Positions 27,409-36,427 of a stretch of DNA of 64,000 bases are shown in pieces (the first letter of the stretch is position 1; each line of letters opens with the position of its first letter). The position numbers were made by a program, and so were the translations under genes. This stretch comes from Subtercola vilae (GTDB lineage Bacteria > Actinomycetota > Actinomycetes > Actinomycetales > Microbacteriaceae): positions 1 to 64,000 of the forward strand of contig NZ_QYRT01000018.1 of the NCBI RefSeq assembly GCF_004923255.1. The letters are read 5' to 3'. The notes beneath the pieces are model-generated. The model worked only from the letters and a program-made list of their open reading frames with translations, was not told the origin of the DNA and ran no database searches.

Positions 27409-27426
27409 TATTTTACTAGTAAAATA
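27409..27426. promoter_or_regulatory. 18-bp perfect palindrome between FUSC and MarR genes
   Basis: TATTTTACTAGTAAAATA, a perfect dyad 8 bases upstream of the FUSC start and 7 bases before the MarR start. Its AT-richness stands out in GC-rich DNA. The position fits an operator shared by both divergent genes, and it probably also contains their -10 elements. Confidence 0.8.
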
Positions 27427-27432
27427 CATTGT

Positions 27433-28065
27433 GTGGAACCATTGACGCATCAAACTGACCGCGAAGCCGAAGCCGAGTTGCCCGGAGCAGATTCGCCCGA
27501 TCTTGGGCACCCTGGGCGTCCCAGGCATGCCGACGCCGTCGACGCGATTCGCTCGGAGTGGAGCGACGTACGCCCCGACCTCGACACCGACCCGATCGGT
27601 ACCTTCGGCCGAGTGCTGCGCATCGCCCGGCACCTGGCGTTGCTGAGCGACGACCTTCTCGCGGGTATCGGCATCAGCCGGGGCGAGTTCGACGTTCTCT
27701 CGGCGGTTCGCCGGGCATCCGGAGCCCCTACGCCCTCCGATCTCGCCCGAACACTGTTGGCGTCGAACGCGTCGATCACGAAGCGGCTTGTTCAGCTTGA
27801 GCGTGCCGGTCTGGCTGAGCGCCGCCGCGACAGTCGTGACGGGCGGGTGAGCACCGTCTGGCTGACGGATGCCGGGCTCAGCCTGATCGATGACGCCATG
27901 CCCCCGCAGCTCGAGTTCGATCGTCGGCTCGGCTCGGTGCTCTCGCCCGCCCAGAACGCCGAGCTCGAGGCGTCGCTTCGCATTCTGCTGCTCGAGTGCG
28001 AGCGGCTGCGAGGCGAGAGGGAGAACTCGACGGATCAGGCCGTGCAGCTGCCGGCGACAACCTGA
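27433..28065 (+). CDS. MarR family transcriptional regulator
   Basis: A 210-residue regulator: a charged N-terminal extension of about 50 residues, then a dimerisation helix (RVLRIARHLALLSDDLL), the winged-helix region (GEFDVLSAVRRASGAPTPSDLARTLLASNASITKRLVQLERAGL) and wing (RRRDSRDGRVSTVWLTDAG). GTG start at 27433. Probable repressor of the divergent exporter gene, through the palindrome at 27409-27426. Its 3' end overlaps the convergent membrane-protein gene by 31 bp. Confidence 0.9.
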   Translation: MEPLTHQTDREAEAELPGADSPDLGHPGRPRHADAVDAIRSEWSDVRPDLDTDPIGTFGRVLRIARHLALLSDDLLAGIGISRGEFDVLSAVRRASGAPTPSDLARTLLASNASITKRLVQLERAGLAERRRDSRDGRVSTVWLTDAGLSLIDDAMPPQLEFDRRLGSVLSPAQNAELEASLRILLLECERLRGERENSTDQAVQLPATT

Positions 28066-29501
28066 CGAAGGGCTACCCCCGACGCGAGGTCGCGGTAGGG
28101 GCGAAGAAACTGGGGATCCGACCAGTCCCACACCCGTTCGGGCTGGGCGTCGACGAGGGCGGGGGTGACGTTCCAGCAGTCGGCCGCGCGCATCAGGCCG
28201 CCGGTGGCGTTCACGAACAGTCCCCAGGCGAGCACGAGCACGACCACGCCCGCCAGAACGCGTCGCGCCACGAGCCGCCGTTCGGGCGCGCGTGATGTCA
28301 GTGCCTTCTGACTCGACGGCTCCGGGCCCGCAGCCGGCTCGACCAGCGCGTCACGGCCTGCAGCACCCGTCGCGTCACTGCCCCCACCCGGCGCGGCACG
28401 CCGCCCCAGTAGCCCGATGGCCGGCAACGCGAGGTACACGATGAACGGCACCACGTCCATCAGCAGTCGCGGCCCATACGTGAACCCGCCCGTCGACCCG
28501 TAGAACGCGATCAGCACCACCTGCGCACCGATCGCGACCACCAGTACTGCGTCGAGACCCGTGAACTGCCGGCTCCGGATGCGCAGCCACACCCCGAGCC
28601 CAGCCAACAGCACCACGGGCACGAAGAACAGCAGCCCCCTCGATGGTGATACGAGGATGAGCGCAAAGCTCTCGAAGAACCCGTACACCGGCGGGTCGGT
28701 GAGCCGGGTCGGAACGTAGTAGTACGGCGGCACCAGCGTGCCGTACTGGTTCAGCGAGAAGAGCACGAACGGGGTGGCGGCGACGAGGGCGCCGAGGAGA
28801 ACGAAGGGCGTGCGGGGTCGCTGGGTGACGAGCATCCAGAGCCCCACGAGAGCGGCGAAGATCAGGTTGGTGGGTCGGGCGGCGACGGCGGCCACGAGGA
28901 CAACGCCCAGAAGCGCTGCCCACGCGGGTGCCCGCGAACCGGCTCGCTGCAGGCGCTGCAGCACCAGCAGGCTGAGCGCCAGCAGCAGCATCGACACCGT
29001 CTGCTGCCAGAGCGCCCGGGAGCCCACCGACCACGCGATCGTGCCGAACGCGAACGTCAGTGCCGCGATCAGTGCCGTACGCCGCGTGGCCCACGCGTAC
29101 GGCAGGTTCAGCACCACCCGCCAGAGAACCAGTGTTGTCAGCGCGACGAGCAGACTGGCCGTCGGAACCTCGATGAACCCCACCAGCGACGGGCTCGCGA
29201 TCGATAGGCCCGTCGGCGGGTGGCCGAGCGCCGCGGCGATGAGGTCGCCGGGCAGGGCGAGCAGCATGGGCGGCCAGGGGAAGAACGGTACGAGGTGCCC
29301 GCCGACCGGAAGCAGGTCGCCCTGGTAGGCGAGCCCGGTGACGAGGGGATACCCCTCGAGGTGCAGGTTGCCGTGCGTGAACAACTGCCAGGCAGCGATG
29401 GCCGACAGCCGCGAGTCACCGGTCTGAGGAGTGGGGCTCACCGACTGCACGACGAAGACGACCGCGAAGAGCAGAAACGGTGTCAGCCGCGTACGTCTCA
29501 T
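28035..29501 (-). CDS. Polytopic membrane protein, glycosyltransferase-39/GT-C-like
   Basis: A 488-residue protein with ten or more membrane segments. The first extracellular loop carries an early acidic motif (PQTGDSRLSAIAAWQL), as in GT-C mannosyltransferases that use polyprenyl-phosphate sugars, and there are HLEGYPLVTG and GSTGGFTYGPRLLMDVVPF further on. The latter PRLLxxxxPF form recalls dolichyl-phosphate mannosyltransferase-like proteins. The start MRRTRLTPFLLFAVVFVVQS at 29501 was preferred over a 22-residue extension with repeat-derived composition. Substrate unknown. Confidence 0.68.
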   Translation of the reverse strand: MRRTRLTPFLLFAVVFVVQSVSPTPQTGDSRLSAIAAWQLFTHGNLHLEGYPLVTGLAYQGDLLPVGGHLVPFFPWPPMLLALPGDLIAAALGHPPTGLSIASPSLVGFIEVPTASLLVALTTLVLWRVVLNLPYAWATRRTALIAALTFAFGTIAWSVGSRALWQQTVSMLLLALSLLVLQRLQRAGSRAPAWAALLGVVLVAAVAARPTNLIFAALVGLWMLVTQRPRTPFVLLGALVAATPFVLFSLNQYGTLVPPYYYVPTRLTDPPVYGFFESFALILVSPSRGLLFFVPVVLLAGLGVWLRIRSRQFTGLDAVLVVAIGAQVVLIAFYGSTGGFTYGPRLLMDVVPFIVYLALPAIGLLGRRAAPGGGSDATGAAGRDALVEPAAGPEPSSQKALTSRAPERRLVARRVLAGVVVLVLAWGLFVNATGGLMRAADCWNVTPALVDAQPERVWDWSDPQFLRPYRDLASGVALRQVVAGSCTA

Positions 29502-29511
29502 GACATTCCCC

Positions 29512-29543
29512 CTGTGCCGCTGTACCGCTGTACCCCTGTGCCG
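29512..29543. repeat. Imperfect 9-bp tandem repeats (CTGTRCCGC type)
   Basis: Four imperfect copies of a unit reading CTGTGCCG or CTGTACCG, in the leader of the leftward membrane-protein gene, with one further copy about 10 bases on. No gene is carried by this stretch. Confidence 0.6.
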
Positions 29544-29612
29544 TTTGCAGCTGTACCCCGTGCTCACGATGTTAGCGGGTGCCGCTGCTGGCCCATCGGC
29601 CGGTGTCGCGCC

Positions 29613-30815
29613 CTACGGGGTCTCGGCCTGGCACGCGCCCGAGCTCACGGGGGTGGATGCACCCGCCGCCGCAACGACCGGCGCGATCTCGTTCAGCGTG
29701 AGCGCATACCCCGTCTCTGTGTCTGACGTGGAGCGAGCGAACACCACGCCGCTCACGTTGCCCGCGGTGTCGAACAGCGGCCCGCCCGAGTTGCCCGGCA
29801 GCACGGTGCCCCGCAGCGAGTAGATCTCACGGGTGACGCTCTGCTGCCCGTAGATGTCGAGCCCGGTGGCCTGCACGGTCTGCCGAACCCGGGCGGTGGC
29901 CGTTGTATATGGGCCGTTCTCGGGGTACCCGGCCACCACGGCCGAGTCGGAGGCGGCGAGCTCGGTGCCGAGAGTCAGCGGCGTGACGCCCAGGCCTGAT
30001 ACGGCCAGCACAGCGAGGTCGCGTTCGGGGTCGTACACCACGAGTTTCGCCTGCTGCAGGCTGGTGGAGGCGCTGGTCTGAACGTAGATGTCGGTGCCGC
30101 CGGCCACGACGTGGGCATTGGTGATGACCCGGTCTTGGCTGACAACCCAGCCGCTGCCCTCAGAGTCAGAGCCGCAGTTGGGCGCCGAAGTGAGAATCTT
30201 CACAACGCCGGAGGAGGCCGACTTCACTGCTGCGGGCACCGACGACTCGGGTGCCTGGGCGCCCGCGATGATCTCGGCGCCGTCGGCGAAGACGGTGGGA
30301 AACCCGGCACTGCCCAGCGCCGCGTCGAGCGTGCCGAGTGCTGTGGTGGCGGGCACGGGCGCCATGGTGTTCAGCACCGAGACGACCCGTGAGGCGTTCA
30401 CGAGCTGGGTGGCCTGCAGCTGCCCCGTGGTGAGCAGAAACCCGGCGGCGAGCCAGACTACGACCCCCCACGAGATGAGCCCCATGGCAGCGCCGCCCAG
30501 CGAGTCGATGCCGCGCACCACCTTGACCCGACCGATCGACCGCCTGATGAGCAGCGCAATCGTGCCGAGCACGGAGGAGGCGATGACAATGCAGAGCACG
30601 AACACCACGCCGGCGGCGATGGAGCGTTGCAGCGAACTGGTCCAGCCGAACTGCACGAGCCACGTCACCACGGCCGGTGCGGCCGCTGTGGCGAACCAGG
30701 CGCCGACAACGACGCCGAGCAGTGATGCCGCCATCACCACAGCGCCGCGGCCCCAGCCCGCCCAGACGGCGAGAAGGGCTGCGACGAGAAGCACGATATC
30801 GACGACGGGTTGCAT
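29613..30815 (-). CDS. marP: MarP-family membrane serine protease (CvpA-like + trypsin-like)
   Basis: Extracytoplasmic serine protease; the M. tuberculosis homologue MarP supports acid and oxidative-stress resistance through cell-wall hydrolase activation. The 400-residue protein has four N-terminal membrane segments of the CvpA/colicin V production type (about 1-130), a linker and a chymotrypsin-fold protease domain with H235 (ITNAHVV), D266 (RDLAVLA) and S343 (LPGNSGGPL). A Cys in SAPNCGSDSEGSGW and one near the C-terminus could form the disulfide known for the family. The start MQPVVDIVLLVAAL at 30815 is taken over a longer frame to 30941. Confidence 0.9.
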   Translation of the reverse strand: MQPVVDIVLLVAALLAVWAGWGRGAVVMAASLLGVVVGAWFATAAAPAVVTWLVQFGWTSSLQRSIAAGVVFVLCIVIASSVLGTIALLIRRSIGRVKVVRGIDSLGGAAMGLISWGVVVWLAAGFLLTTGQLQATQLVNASRVVSVLNTMAPVPATTALGTLDAALGSAGFPTVFADGAEIIAGAQAPESSVPAAVKSASSGVVKILTSAPNCGSDSEGSGWVVSQDRVITNAHVVAGGTDIYVQTSASTSLQQAKLVVYDPERDLAVLAVSGLGVTPLTLGTELAASDSAVVAGYPENGPYTTATARVRQTVQATGLDIYGQQSVTREIYSLRGTVLPGNSGGPLFDTAGNVSGVVFARSTSDTETGYALTLNEIAPVVAAAGASTPVSSGACQAETP

Positions 30816-30972
30816 AGACCTCCAATCTGGTCGATGAAGCTGAGCGAAGGCTGCGCCGAGACCCGCAGTCGAATCAGCGCGTCGAAATTCGACGCCGAAA
30901 CACCCTGCTGAATCATGACGCCGCACCGCCGCCCGAAACATGCTGTCAATATGTTCGCGCTAGCGTATTGGC

Positions 30973-33642
30973 GTGACGACTATTGCAGACCAGAGCCGCC
31001 AGGGTTCCGAATCCAGCCGACGAGACATTCGAGATGAGGTTGACGAAGACCTCCGCGCCGACGTTCGGCTTCTCGGCAGCCTCCTCGGCCGCGTACTCAC
31101 CGAATCGGGGGGAGAGGGCCTGCTCGACGATGTCGAGAAACTGCGCGCTCTCACCATTGACGCCTATGAGCGGGAGAACAACGCGTCGATCGAAGACGCC
31201 GAGGAGCTCGTCGACTCGTTCACGCCCGCCCGCGCCGAGCAGGTGGCCCGCGCGTTCACCTGCTATTTTCACCTCAGCAACCTCGCCGAAGAGCACCACC
31301 GGGTTCGTGTTCTGCGGGCACGGGATGCGGTGGGGGAGGCGGCCCCGGCCGACTCCCTTCCGGCCGCCATCGAACGCCTCGTGGCCGAAGTCGGCACCGA
31401 CGAGACCGCTGAGCGCCTTCGGCGGCTGCGCTTTCACCCGGTTCTGACCGCCCACCCGACCGAAGCGCGTCGCCGCGCCGTCGCATCCGGTATTCGCCGC
31501 ATCAGCGAGCTGCTCGGCGAGCGCGACGTGACCCAGCCCGGCACCAATGCCGCCGCCGAGAACGACCGCCGGCTGCTCGAGGAGATCGATGTGCTCTGGC
31601 GCACGTCGCCGCTTCGCACGACCCGGCCCACCCCGCTCGACGAGGTGCGCACGGCCATGAACATCTTCGACCAGACGCTGTTTCAGATCGTGCCCCGCGT
31701 GTACCGGCTGCTCGACGACTGGCTGCTCGGCAACGATGCCGGCGCGAAGCCGGTCGAGGCGCCCGCGTTCATGCGCCTCGGCAGCTGGATCGGCGCCGAC
31801 CGCGACGGCAACCCATTCGTCACCGCCGCCGTCACGAAGACGGCGGCCGCCATCGCCTCAGAGCACATTCTGCTCGGGCTCGAGCACGCCGCCACCCGCA
31901 TCGGGCGCACGCTCACGCTCGACTCGGCCGACACTCCACCGGATGCCCGTCTGCTCGCCCTCTGGGAACGCCAGCGCAACTTCGCGGGCGAGGTGACCGC
32001 CCAGATCGGCACCCGAGCGCCGAACGAACCGCACCGCCGCGTGCTGCTCGTCATCGCCGAGCGCATCACGGCGACGCGCCTGCGCAACGCTGACCTGGCA
32101 TACGCCAAGCCAGAAGAGTTGCTCGACGACCTGCGCATCATTCAGGGGTCGCTGCGCTCTGCCGGCGCCATGCGCAGCGCGAACGGCGAACTGCAGAACC
32201 TCATCTGGCAGGTCGAGACGTTCGGGTTCCACCTCGCCGAGCTCGAAGTGCGCCAGCACTCGAAGGTGCACCGCCAGGCGCTCGCCGAGATTCGCTCCGG
32301 TGGCGAGCTGAGCGACATGACCACCGAGGTGCTCGACGTCTACCGCACGATCTCGTTTCTGCAGGAGCGGTACGGGCTGAACGTCTCGCGCCGCTACATC
32401 GTGTCGTTCACGCAGTCGTCGGCCGACCTCGCGAACGTCTACGCGCTGGCTGAGGCGGCGATGGGGTCAGCCGAGGCCGCGCCCATTCTTGACGCCGTGC
32501 CGCTGTTCGAGACCTTCGACGATCTGCAGGCGAGCACCACGATTCTGGCCGAGATGATCGAGCTTCCTGCCGTGAAGGCGCGGCTCGCAGCCACCGGGCG
32601 AAAGCTCGAGGTCATGCTCGGCTACTCCGACTCGTCGAAAGACGTCGGGCCGGTCTCCGCCACCCTCGCCCTCTACTCTGCGCAGTCGAAGATCGCCCAG
32701 TGGGCGCGCGACAACGACATCGAGCTGACGCTCTTCCACGGTCGCGGGGGAGCACTCGGTCGCGGCGGTGGCCCGGCCAACGAGGCCGTTCTCGCGCAGC
32801 CTCCGGGATCGGTCGAGGGCCGGTTCAAGCTCACCGAGCAGGGCGAGGTGATCTTCGCGCAGTACGGCGACAAGACCATTGCCGCTCGGCACATCGAGCA
32901 GATGGCCGCGGCCACACTGCTCGCCTCGAGCCCGGCGAACGAGGAGGAGAACCGCCAGGCGACCGACGACTTCGCTGCGGTGGCGTCGACGATGGACGTG
33001 CGCTCGCGCGAGCGTTTCTACGAACTGATCAAGAGCGACGGTTTCGCGCCGTGGTTCGCCGAGGTGACCCCGCTCGAAGAGGTCGGGCTTCTCGCACTCG
33101 GTTCCCGCCCCGCCCGCCGCGGTCTCTCGATCGAGTCGCTCGAAGACCTGCGCGCCATTCCGTGGGTGTTCGCCTGGACCCAGGCCCGCATCAACCTCAC
33201 CGGCTGGTTCGGCCTCGGCTCGGCCCTGGCCGCTGTGGGCGACGAAGCGGTGCTTCGCGACGCGTACGCCCGCTGGCCGCTGTTCACCGCCATGATCAAC
33301 AACGTCGAGATGTCGCTCGCCAAGACCGACGACCGTCTCGCGCAGCGCTACCTCGCGCTCGGCGACCGTGCCGATCTGGCCGAGCTGGTGCTCGACGAGA
33401 TGCGTATCACGCGCGAGTGGGTGCAGCGCACGACGGGCCACTCCGAGCTGCTAGAGGGCAGGCCCGTGCTGCGGCGAGCCGTGCGCCTGCGGAGCCCGTA
33501 CGTCGACGCGCTGTCGCTGCTGCAGCTTCGTGCGTTGAAGAGTGTGCGGGCATCCGGAAGCACCGACCCGGCCGACGCACCGCACCAACTGCTGCTGCTC
33601 GCGGTCAACGGGGTTGCCGCCGGCCTTCAGAACACCGGATGA
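30973..33642 (+). CDS. ppc: Phosphoenolpyruvate carboxylase
   Basis: Carboxylates PEP with bicarbonate to oxaloacetate, the main anaplerotic step. The 889-residue protein contains the catalytic His motif VLTAHPTEARRR, the second conserved block MLGYSDSSKDVG, the glycine-rich loop FHGRGGALGRGGGP, and the C-terminal NTG end. The GTG start at 30973 has no evident Shine-Dalgarno and may be close to a leaderless start. Divergent from marP. Confidence 0.97.
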   Translation: MTTIADQSRQGSESSRRDIRDEVDEDLRADVRLLGSLLGRVLTESGGEGLLDDVEKLRALTIDAYERENNASIEDAEELVDSFTPARAEQVARAFTCYFHLSNLAEEHHRVRVLRARDAVGEAAPADSLPAAIERLVAEVGTDETAERLRRLRFHPVLTAHPTEARRRAVASGIRRISELLGERDVTQPGTNAAAENDRRLLEEIDVLWRTSPLRTTRPTPLDEVRTAMNIFDQTLFQIVPRVYRLLDDWLLGNDAGAKPVEAPAFMRLGSWIGADRDGNPFVTAAVTKTAAAIASEHILLGLEHAATRIGRTLTLDSADTPPDARLLALWERQRNFAGEVTAQIGTRAPNEPHRRVLLVIAERITATRLRNADLAYAKPEELLDDLRIIQGSLRSAGAMRSANGELQNLIWQVETFGFHLAELEVRQHSKVHRQALAEIRSGGELSDMTTEVLDVYRTISFLQERYGLNVSRRYIVSFTQSSADLANVYALAEAAMGSAEAAPILDAVPLFETFDDLQASTTILAEMIELPAVKARLAATGRKLEVMLGYSDSSKDVGPVSATLALYSAQSKIAQWARDNDIELTLFHGRGGALGRGGGPANEAVLAQPPGSVEGRFKLTEQGEVIFAQYGDKTIAARHIEQMAAATLLASSPANEEENRQATDDFAAVASTMDVRSRERFYELIKSDGFAPWFAEVTPLEEVGLLALGSRPARRGLSIESLEDLRAIPWVFAWTQARINLTGWFGLGSALAAVGDEAVLRDAYARWPLFTAMINNVEMSLAKTDDRLAQRYLALGDRADLAELVLDEMRITREWVQRTTGHSELLEGRPVLRRAVRLRSPYVDALSLLQLRALKSVRASGSTDPADAPHQLLLLAVNGVAAGLQNTG

Positions 33643-33707
33643 TCGGGGCGGGCGTTCGGGCCCCCGACTTCGGCTGGGGGCCCGGAGCCTGACACGCGCT
33701 GCGTGGT

Positions 33708-34715
33708 CTAGGGAATGAGCACGATCTTGCCGCGCGTGTGGTGCTTCTCGAGCTCGACGAACGCGGCACGAACCTCGTCGAGCGGGTAGGTGGCGGCGAT
33801 CTCGACCAGCACGTCGCCCGCGGCCACGAGGCGGGCTATTTCGCCGAGGGCATCCGTTGTGCTGGCGGCTGAACTGCCTTCGGCCTTGGCTCCGATTCGG
33901 CCGGCGGCCTCGAACGCGATGATGGTGTCGATACGGTCGACTGCGATGCCGAGTTCAACGGCGAGGTCGAGGTACTCGGGGCCGTACGTGTCGATGAACG
34001 CGTCGATGCCGCCCGGTGCGAGGGCGCGGATGCGGTCGGCCAGGCCGTCGCCGTACGCCACGGGCGTGACGCCCCTGGCCTCGAGCCACCCGTGGTTGGC
34101 CTCGGAGGCGATGCCGATCACGGCGGCGCCCTTCAGCTTCGCGAGCTGCACTGCGAGCGAGCCCACGCCGCCGGCCGCTGCTGAGACCACGACGGTGTCG
34201 CCCCCGGCCAGCGATACGGCGCGCACGGCCGCGAAGGCGGTGACGCCGGCGACGAACAGCGAACCGGCGACCTCCCACGACAGCTCGGCCGGCTTCGGAA
34301 TCAGTTGGTGCTCGGGCACCGTCACGTATTCGGCCTGGCTCGAACGCTTCTCGCTCCAGCCCATCACCTCGTCGCCGACCGCGAAGGCGTCGACGCCGGT
34401 GCCCACTGCCACCACGACGCCGGCGAAGTCGGTGCCCTCGCCCGAGGGGAAGGTGGCAGGGAACATTTGGTCGAGGTAGCCCTGGCGAATGGCGGCCTCG
34501 CCGGGGTTGATGCCGGCGGCGCGCACCTGTACGAGTACCTCGCCGGCCGCGGGGCGCGCGACGACGACAGGGCTGATGTGCAGCACGTCGACGCCGCCGT
34601 AGTTGTCGAGCTGAACGGCGCGGGCGGTGCTCGGCACGGCGGGTGCGGCCGAGGCGGCGATGGCGCTGTCGGAGATCGAAGGTGTCGAGCTGGCGGTGGG
34701 GGTTTCGTCGGTCAT
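33708..34715 (-). CDS. NADP-dependent MDR-superfamily oxidoreductase (quinone-reductase-like)
   Basis: A 335-residue medium-chain reductase without catalytic-zinc ligands. A GroES-like N-terminal domain (VQLDNYGGVDVLHI, GEGTDFAGVVVAVGTGVDAF) is followed by a Rossmann domain (VVSAAAGGVGSLAVQLAKLKGA, AxxGxxG). The first 35 residues are a Ser/Ala/Pro-rich tail not usual in this family; the start at 34715 is the first ATG after a repeat-rich spacer. It follows the mftG gene on the same strand, 92 bp away, but has no mycofactocin-specific signature. Confidence 0.82.
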   Translation of the reverse strand: MTDETPTASSTPSISDSAIAASAAPAVPSTARAVQLDNYGGVDVLHISPVVVARPAAGEVLVQVRAAGINPGEAAIRQGYLDQMFPATFPSGEGTDFAGVVVAVGTGVDAFAVGDEVMGWSEKRSSQAEYVTVPEHQLIPKPAELSWEVAGSLFVAGVTAFAAVRAVSLAGGDTVVVSAAAGGVGSLAVQLAKLKGAAVIGIASEANHGWLEARGVTPVAYGDGLADRIRALAPGGIDAFIDTYGPEYLDLAVELGIAVDRIDTIIAFEAAGRIGAKAEGSSAASTTDALGEIARLVAAGDVLVEIAATYPLDEVRAAFVELEKHHTRGKIVLIP

Positions 34716-34727
34716 GGTTCGCTCCCG

Positions 34728-34790
34728 GTTGGTGGTGGGTGGTTGGTGCGTGGTGGTTGATGGGTGGTGGTTGGTGCGTGGTGCGTGTGT
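34728..34790. repeat. G/T-rich repeated spacer with two 17-bp direct repeats
   Basis: GGTGGTTGGTGCGTGGT occurs at 34738-34754 and 34766-34782, embedded in a longer run of GG/TT-rich DNA on the plus strand. It lies in the spacer between the stop of mftG and the start of the downstream reductase. The many GG and GGG runs could support G-quadruplex structures on the template strand. Confidence 0.7.
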
Positions 34791-34807
34791 TGGGCCGGGT
34801 CGAGCCG

Positions 34808-36427
34808 TCAGCGGCGCATGATGTCGGCGATCAGTTCGCCGATCAGAACGGCGGTCGCCGCCGGCCCGCGCGTGGGCACGGTGGGCAGCATCGACGTGTC
34901 GGCTACCCGGAGGCCCGCCACGCCGCGCACGAGACCGTACTGGTCGAGAACGGCAGTGGGGTCGGAGGCCAGGCCGAACGCGGCGCTGCCCGACAGGTGC
35001 AGGGCGGTGCCGAGGTTCGCGAGCATCCATTCGTCGAGGCGGTCGTCGTCGCCGAGTCGTTCGTCGTCGAGTACGCTCAGCCGGTCGAACACCCCCTCGA
35101 AAGCGGCCGAACGCAGCAGCCCCACTGCGGTGCGCACCCCTTCGCGAAGCGCCGCCCTGTCTCCCGGAGTCGATAGGTAGTCGTAGTCGATGCTCGGGTT
35201 CACGTGCGGGTCGCGTGAGAGAAGGCCCAGCCGCCCGCGCGCCTCGCCGCTCTGCAGTGACACCAGAAGGGTGAGCGGCTCGTCGGCGGGCTCGCCCGTG
35301 AGCAGGTAGTGCGTAGGCTTTAGAAACGGCAGAATCTCGAGGTCGGCGCCGCCGCCGGTACCCGAGGTTCCCACGGCGTCGGTGGGTTCTGAGTCGCCCG
35401 CCGCGCAGAAGTTGAGGCACACCGCCAGCGATTGGTGGGCCGAATAGTCGACAACACCCTGCGCTGGCCACCAGTCGACCCCGATCTGCGGGTGATCGCT
35501 GAAGCCCTGACCGACCCCCGGCGCCTCACGCACCACCGCCACGCCCGCGGCCGCCAGCTCTGCTACCGGCCCGATGCCCGAGAGCATCAGCAGGTGCGGC
35601 GTCTTCACGCTTCCCGCCGACAGCACGATCTCGTCGGCGTAGAGCGTGCTGACCGCATTCTTGTGCTCGACCTCGACACCCACCGCACGGGGTTCGGATG
35701 CCCGGCCTGCCTGCTGCGCCTCGAACACCACCCGGCGCACGAACGTGTCACCCTGCACGGTGAGATTCGGCCTCGATCGCACGGGTTCGATGTAGGCCAG
35801 CCCCGTGTTCCAGCGCGTGGTACCCGACACGTTCATCGGTAGCGGGCCGCAGCCCGCGGCGCCCTGGTCGTTCTTGTCGGGCTCGGCGGAAAAGCCCGCC
35901 GCCAGCGTAGCGGCGGTGAATGCGACGACAACCGGTGAGTGCTGTGGTGGGCGACTCACGAGCATCGGCCCCGAGCCGCCGTGCACCGCGGTGTCGCCGA
36001 ACTGCTGGTCTTCTTCGAGGCGGCGGTAGAGCGGCAGAACGCGCTCGAACGCCCACTCATCGTTGCCGCCGGCCGACCAGGCGTCGAAGTCGGCCCGGCG
36101 GGCCCGCACGAAGTAGCTGCCGTTGATGCTGGTGGAGCCGCCGAGAATGCGGCCGCGGGCGATGGTGTACGGCCGGTCTGCAGTGAGGTGAGCGTCGAAC
36201 GACCAGTTTTCGAGGTGGCCGGGTACGGCCCCTCGCACGGTGTCGGCGTCGACAAGATCGGCCGGAAAATCGTGGGCAAACGGTACCGGACCGGCTTCGA
36301 GCAGCAGAACCTCACGCCAGGAGTCTTCGCTCAGCCTCGCGGCCAGAGCTGCGCCGCTGGCGCCCGCTCCCACCACGATCACGCGCGTCGGTCGGCCGCG
36401 CGCGCCCTCAGTCGGCGTGCCTGCCAT
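34808..36427 (-). CDS. mftG: Mycofactocin-associated GMC-family flavoprotein oxidoreductase MftG
   Basis: FAD-dependent enzyme of the glucose-methanol-choline family, linked to mycofactocin and thought to pass electrons from reduced mycofactocin toward the respiratory chain. The 539-residue protein opens RVIVVGAGASGAALAARLSE, with the GMC signatures RGRILGGSTSINGSYFVRA and LSAGSVKTPHLLMLSGIGP, and the C-terminal LRVADTSMLPTVPTRGP motif; the ATA/HLSGSAAFG region carries the catalytic His. I start it at MAGTPTEGARG; a further 31 residues upstream are low complexity. The start lies inside the 3' end of mftR (20-bp overlap), so the two are coupled. Confidence 0.9.
   Translation of the reverse strand: MAGTPTEGARGRPTRVIVVGAGASGAALAARLSEDSWREVLLLEAGPVPFAHDFPADLVDADTVRGAVPGHLENWSFDAHLTADRPYTIARGRILGGSTSINGSYFVRARRADFDAWSAGGNDEWAFERVLPLYRRLEEDQQFGDTAVHGGSGPMLVSRPPQHSPVVVAFTAATLAAGFSAEPDKNDQGAAGCGPLPMNVSGTTRWNTGLAYIEPVRSRPNLTVQGDTFVRRVVFEAQQAGRASEPRAVGVEVEHKNAVSTLYADEIVLSAGSVKTPHLLMLSGIGPVAELAAAGVAVVREAPGVGQGFSDHPQIGVDWWPAQGVVDYSAHQSLAVCLNFCAAGDSEPTDAVGTSGTGGGADLEILPFLKPTHYLLTGEPADEPLTLLVSLQSGEARGRLGLLSRDPHVNPSIDYDYLSTPGDRAALREGVRTAVGLLRSAAFEGVFDRLSVLDDERLGDDDRLDEWMLANLGTALHLSGSAAFGLASDPTAVLDQYGLVRGVAGLRVADTSMLPTVPTRGPAATAVLIGELIADIMRR

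Noticed and set aside
32467-33441. A 324-residue leftward ORF antisense to ppc
   Set aside because: Opposite a strongly conserved gene and without coding features of its own.
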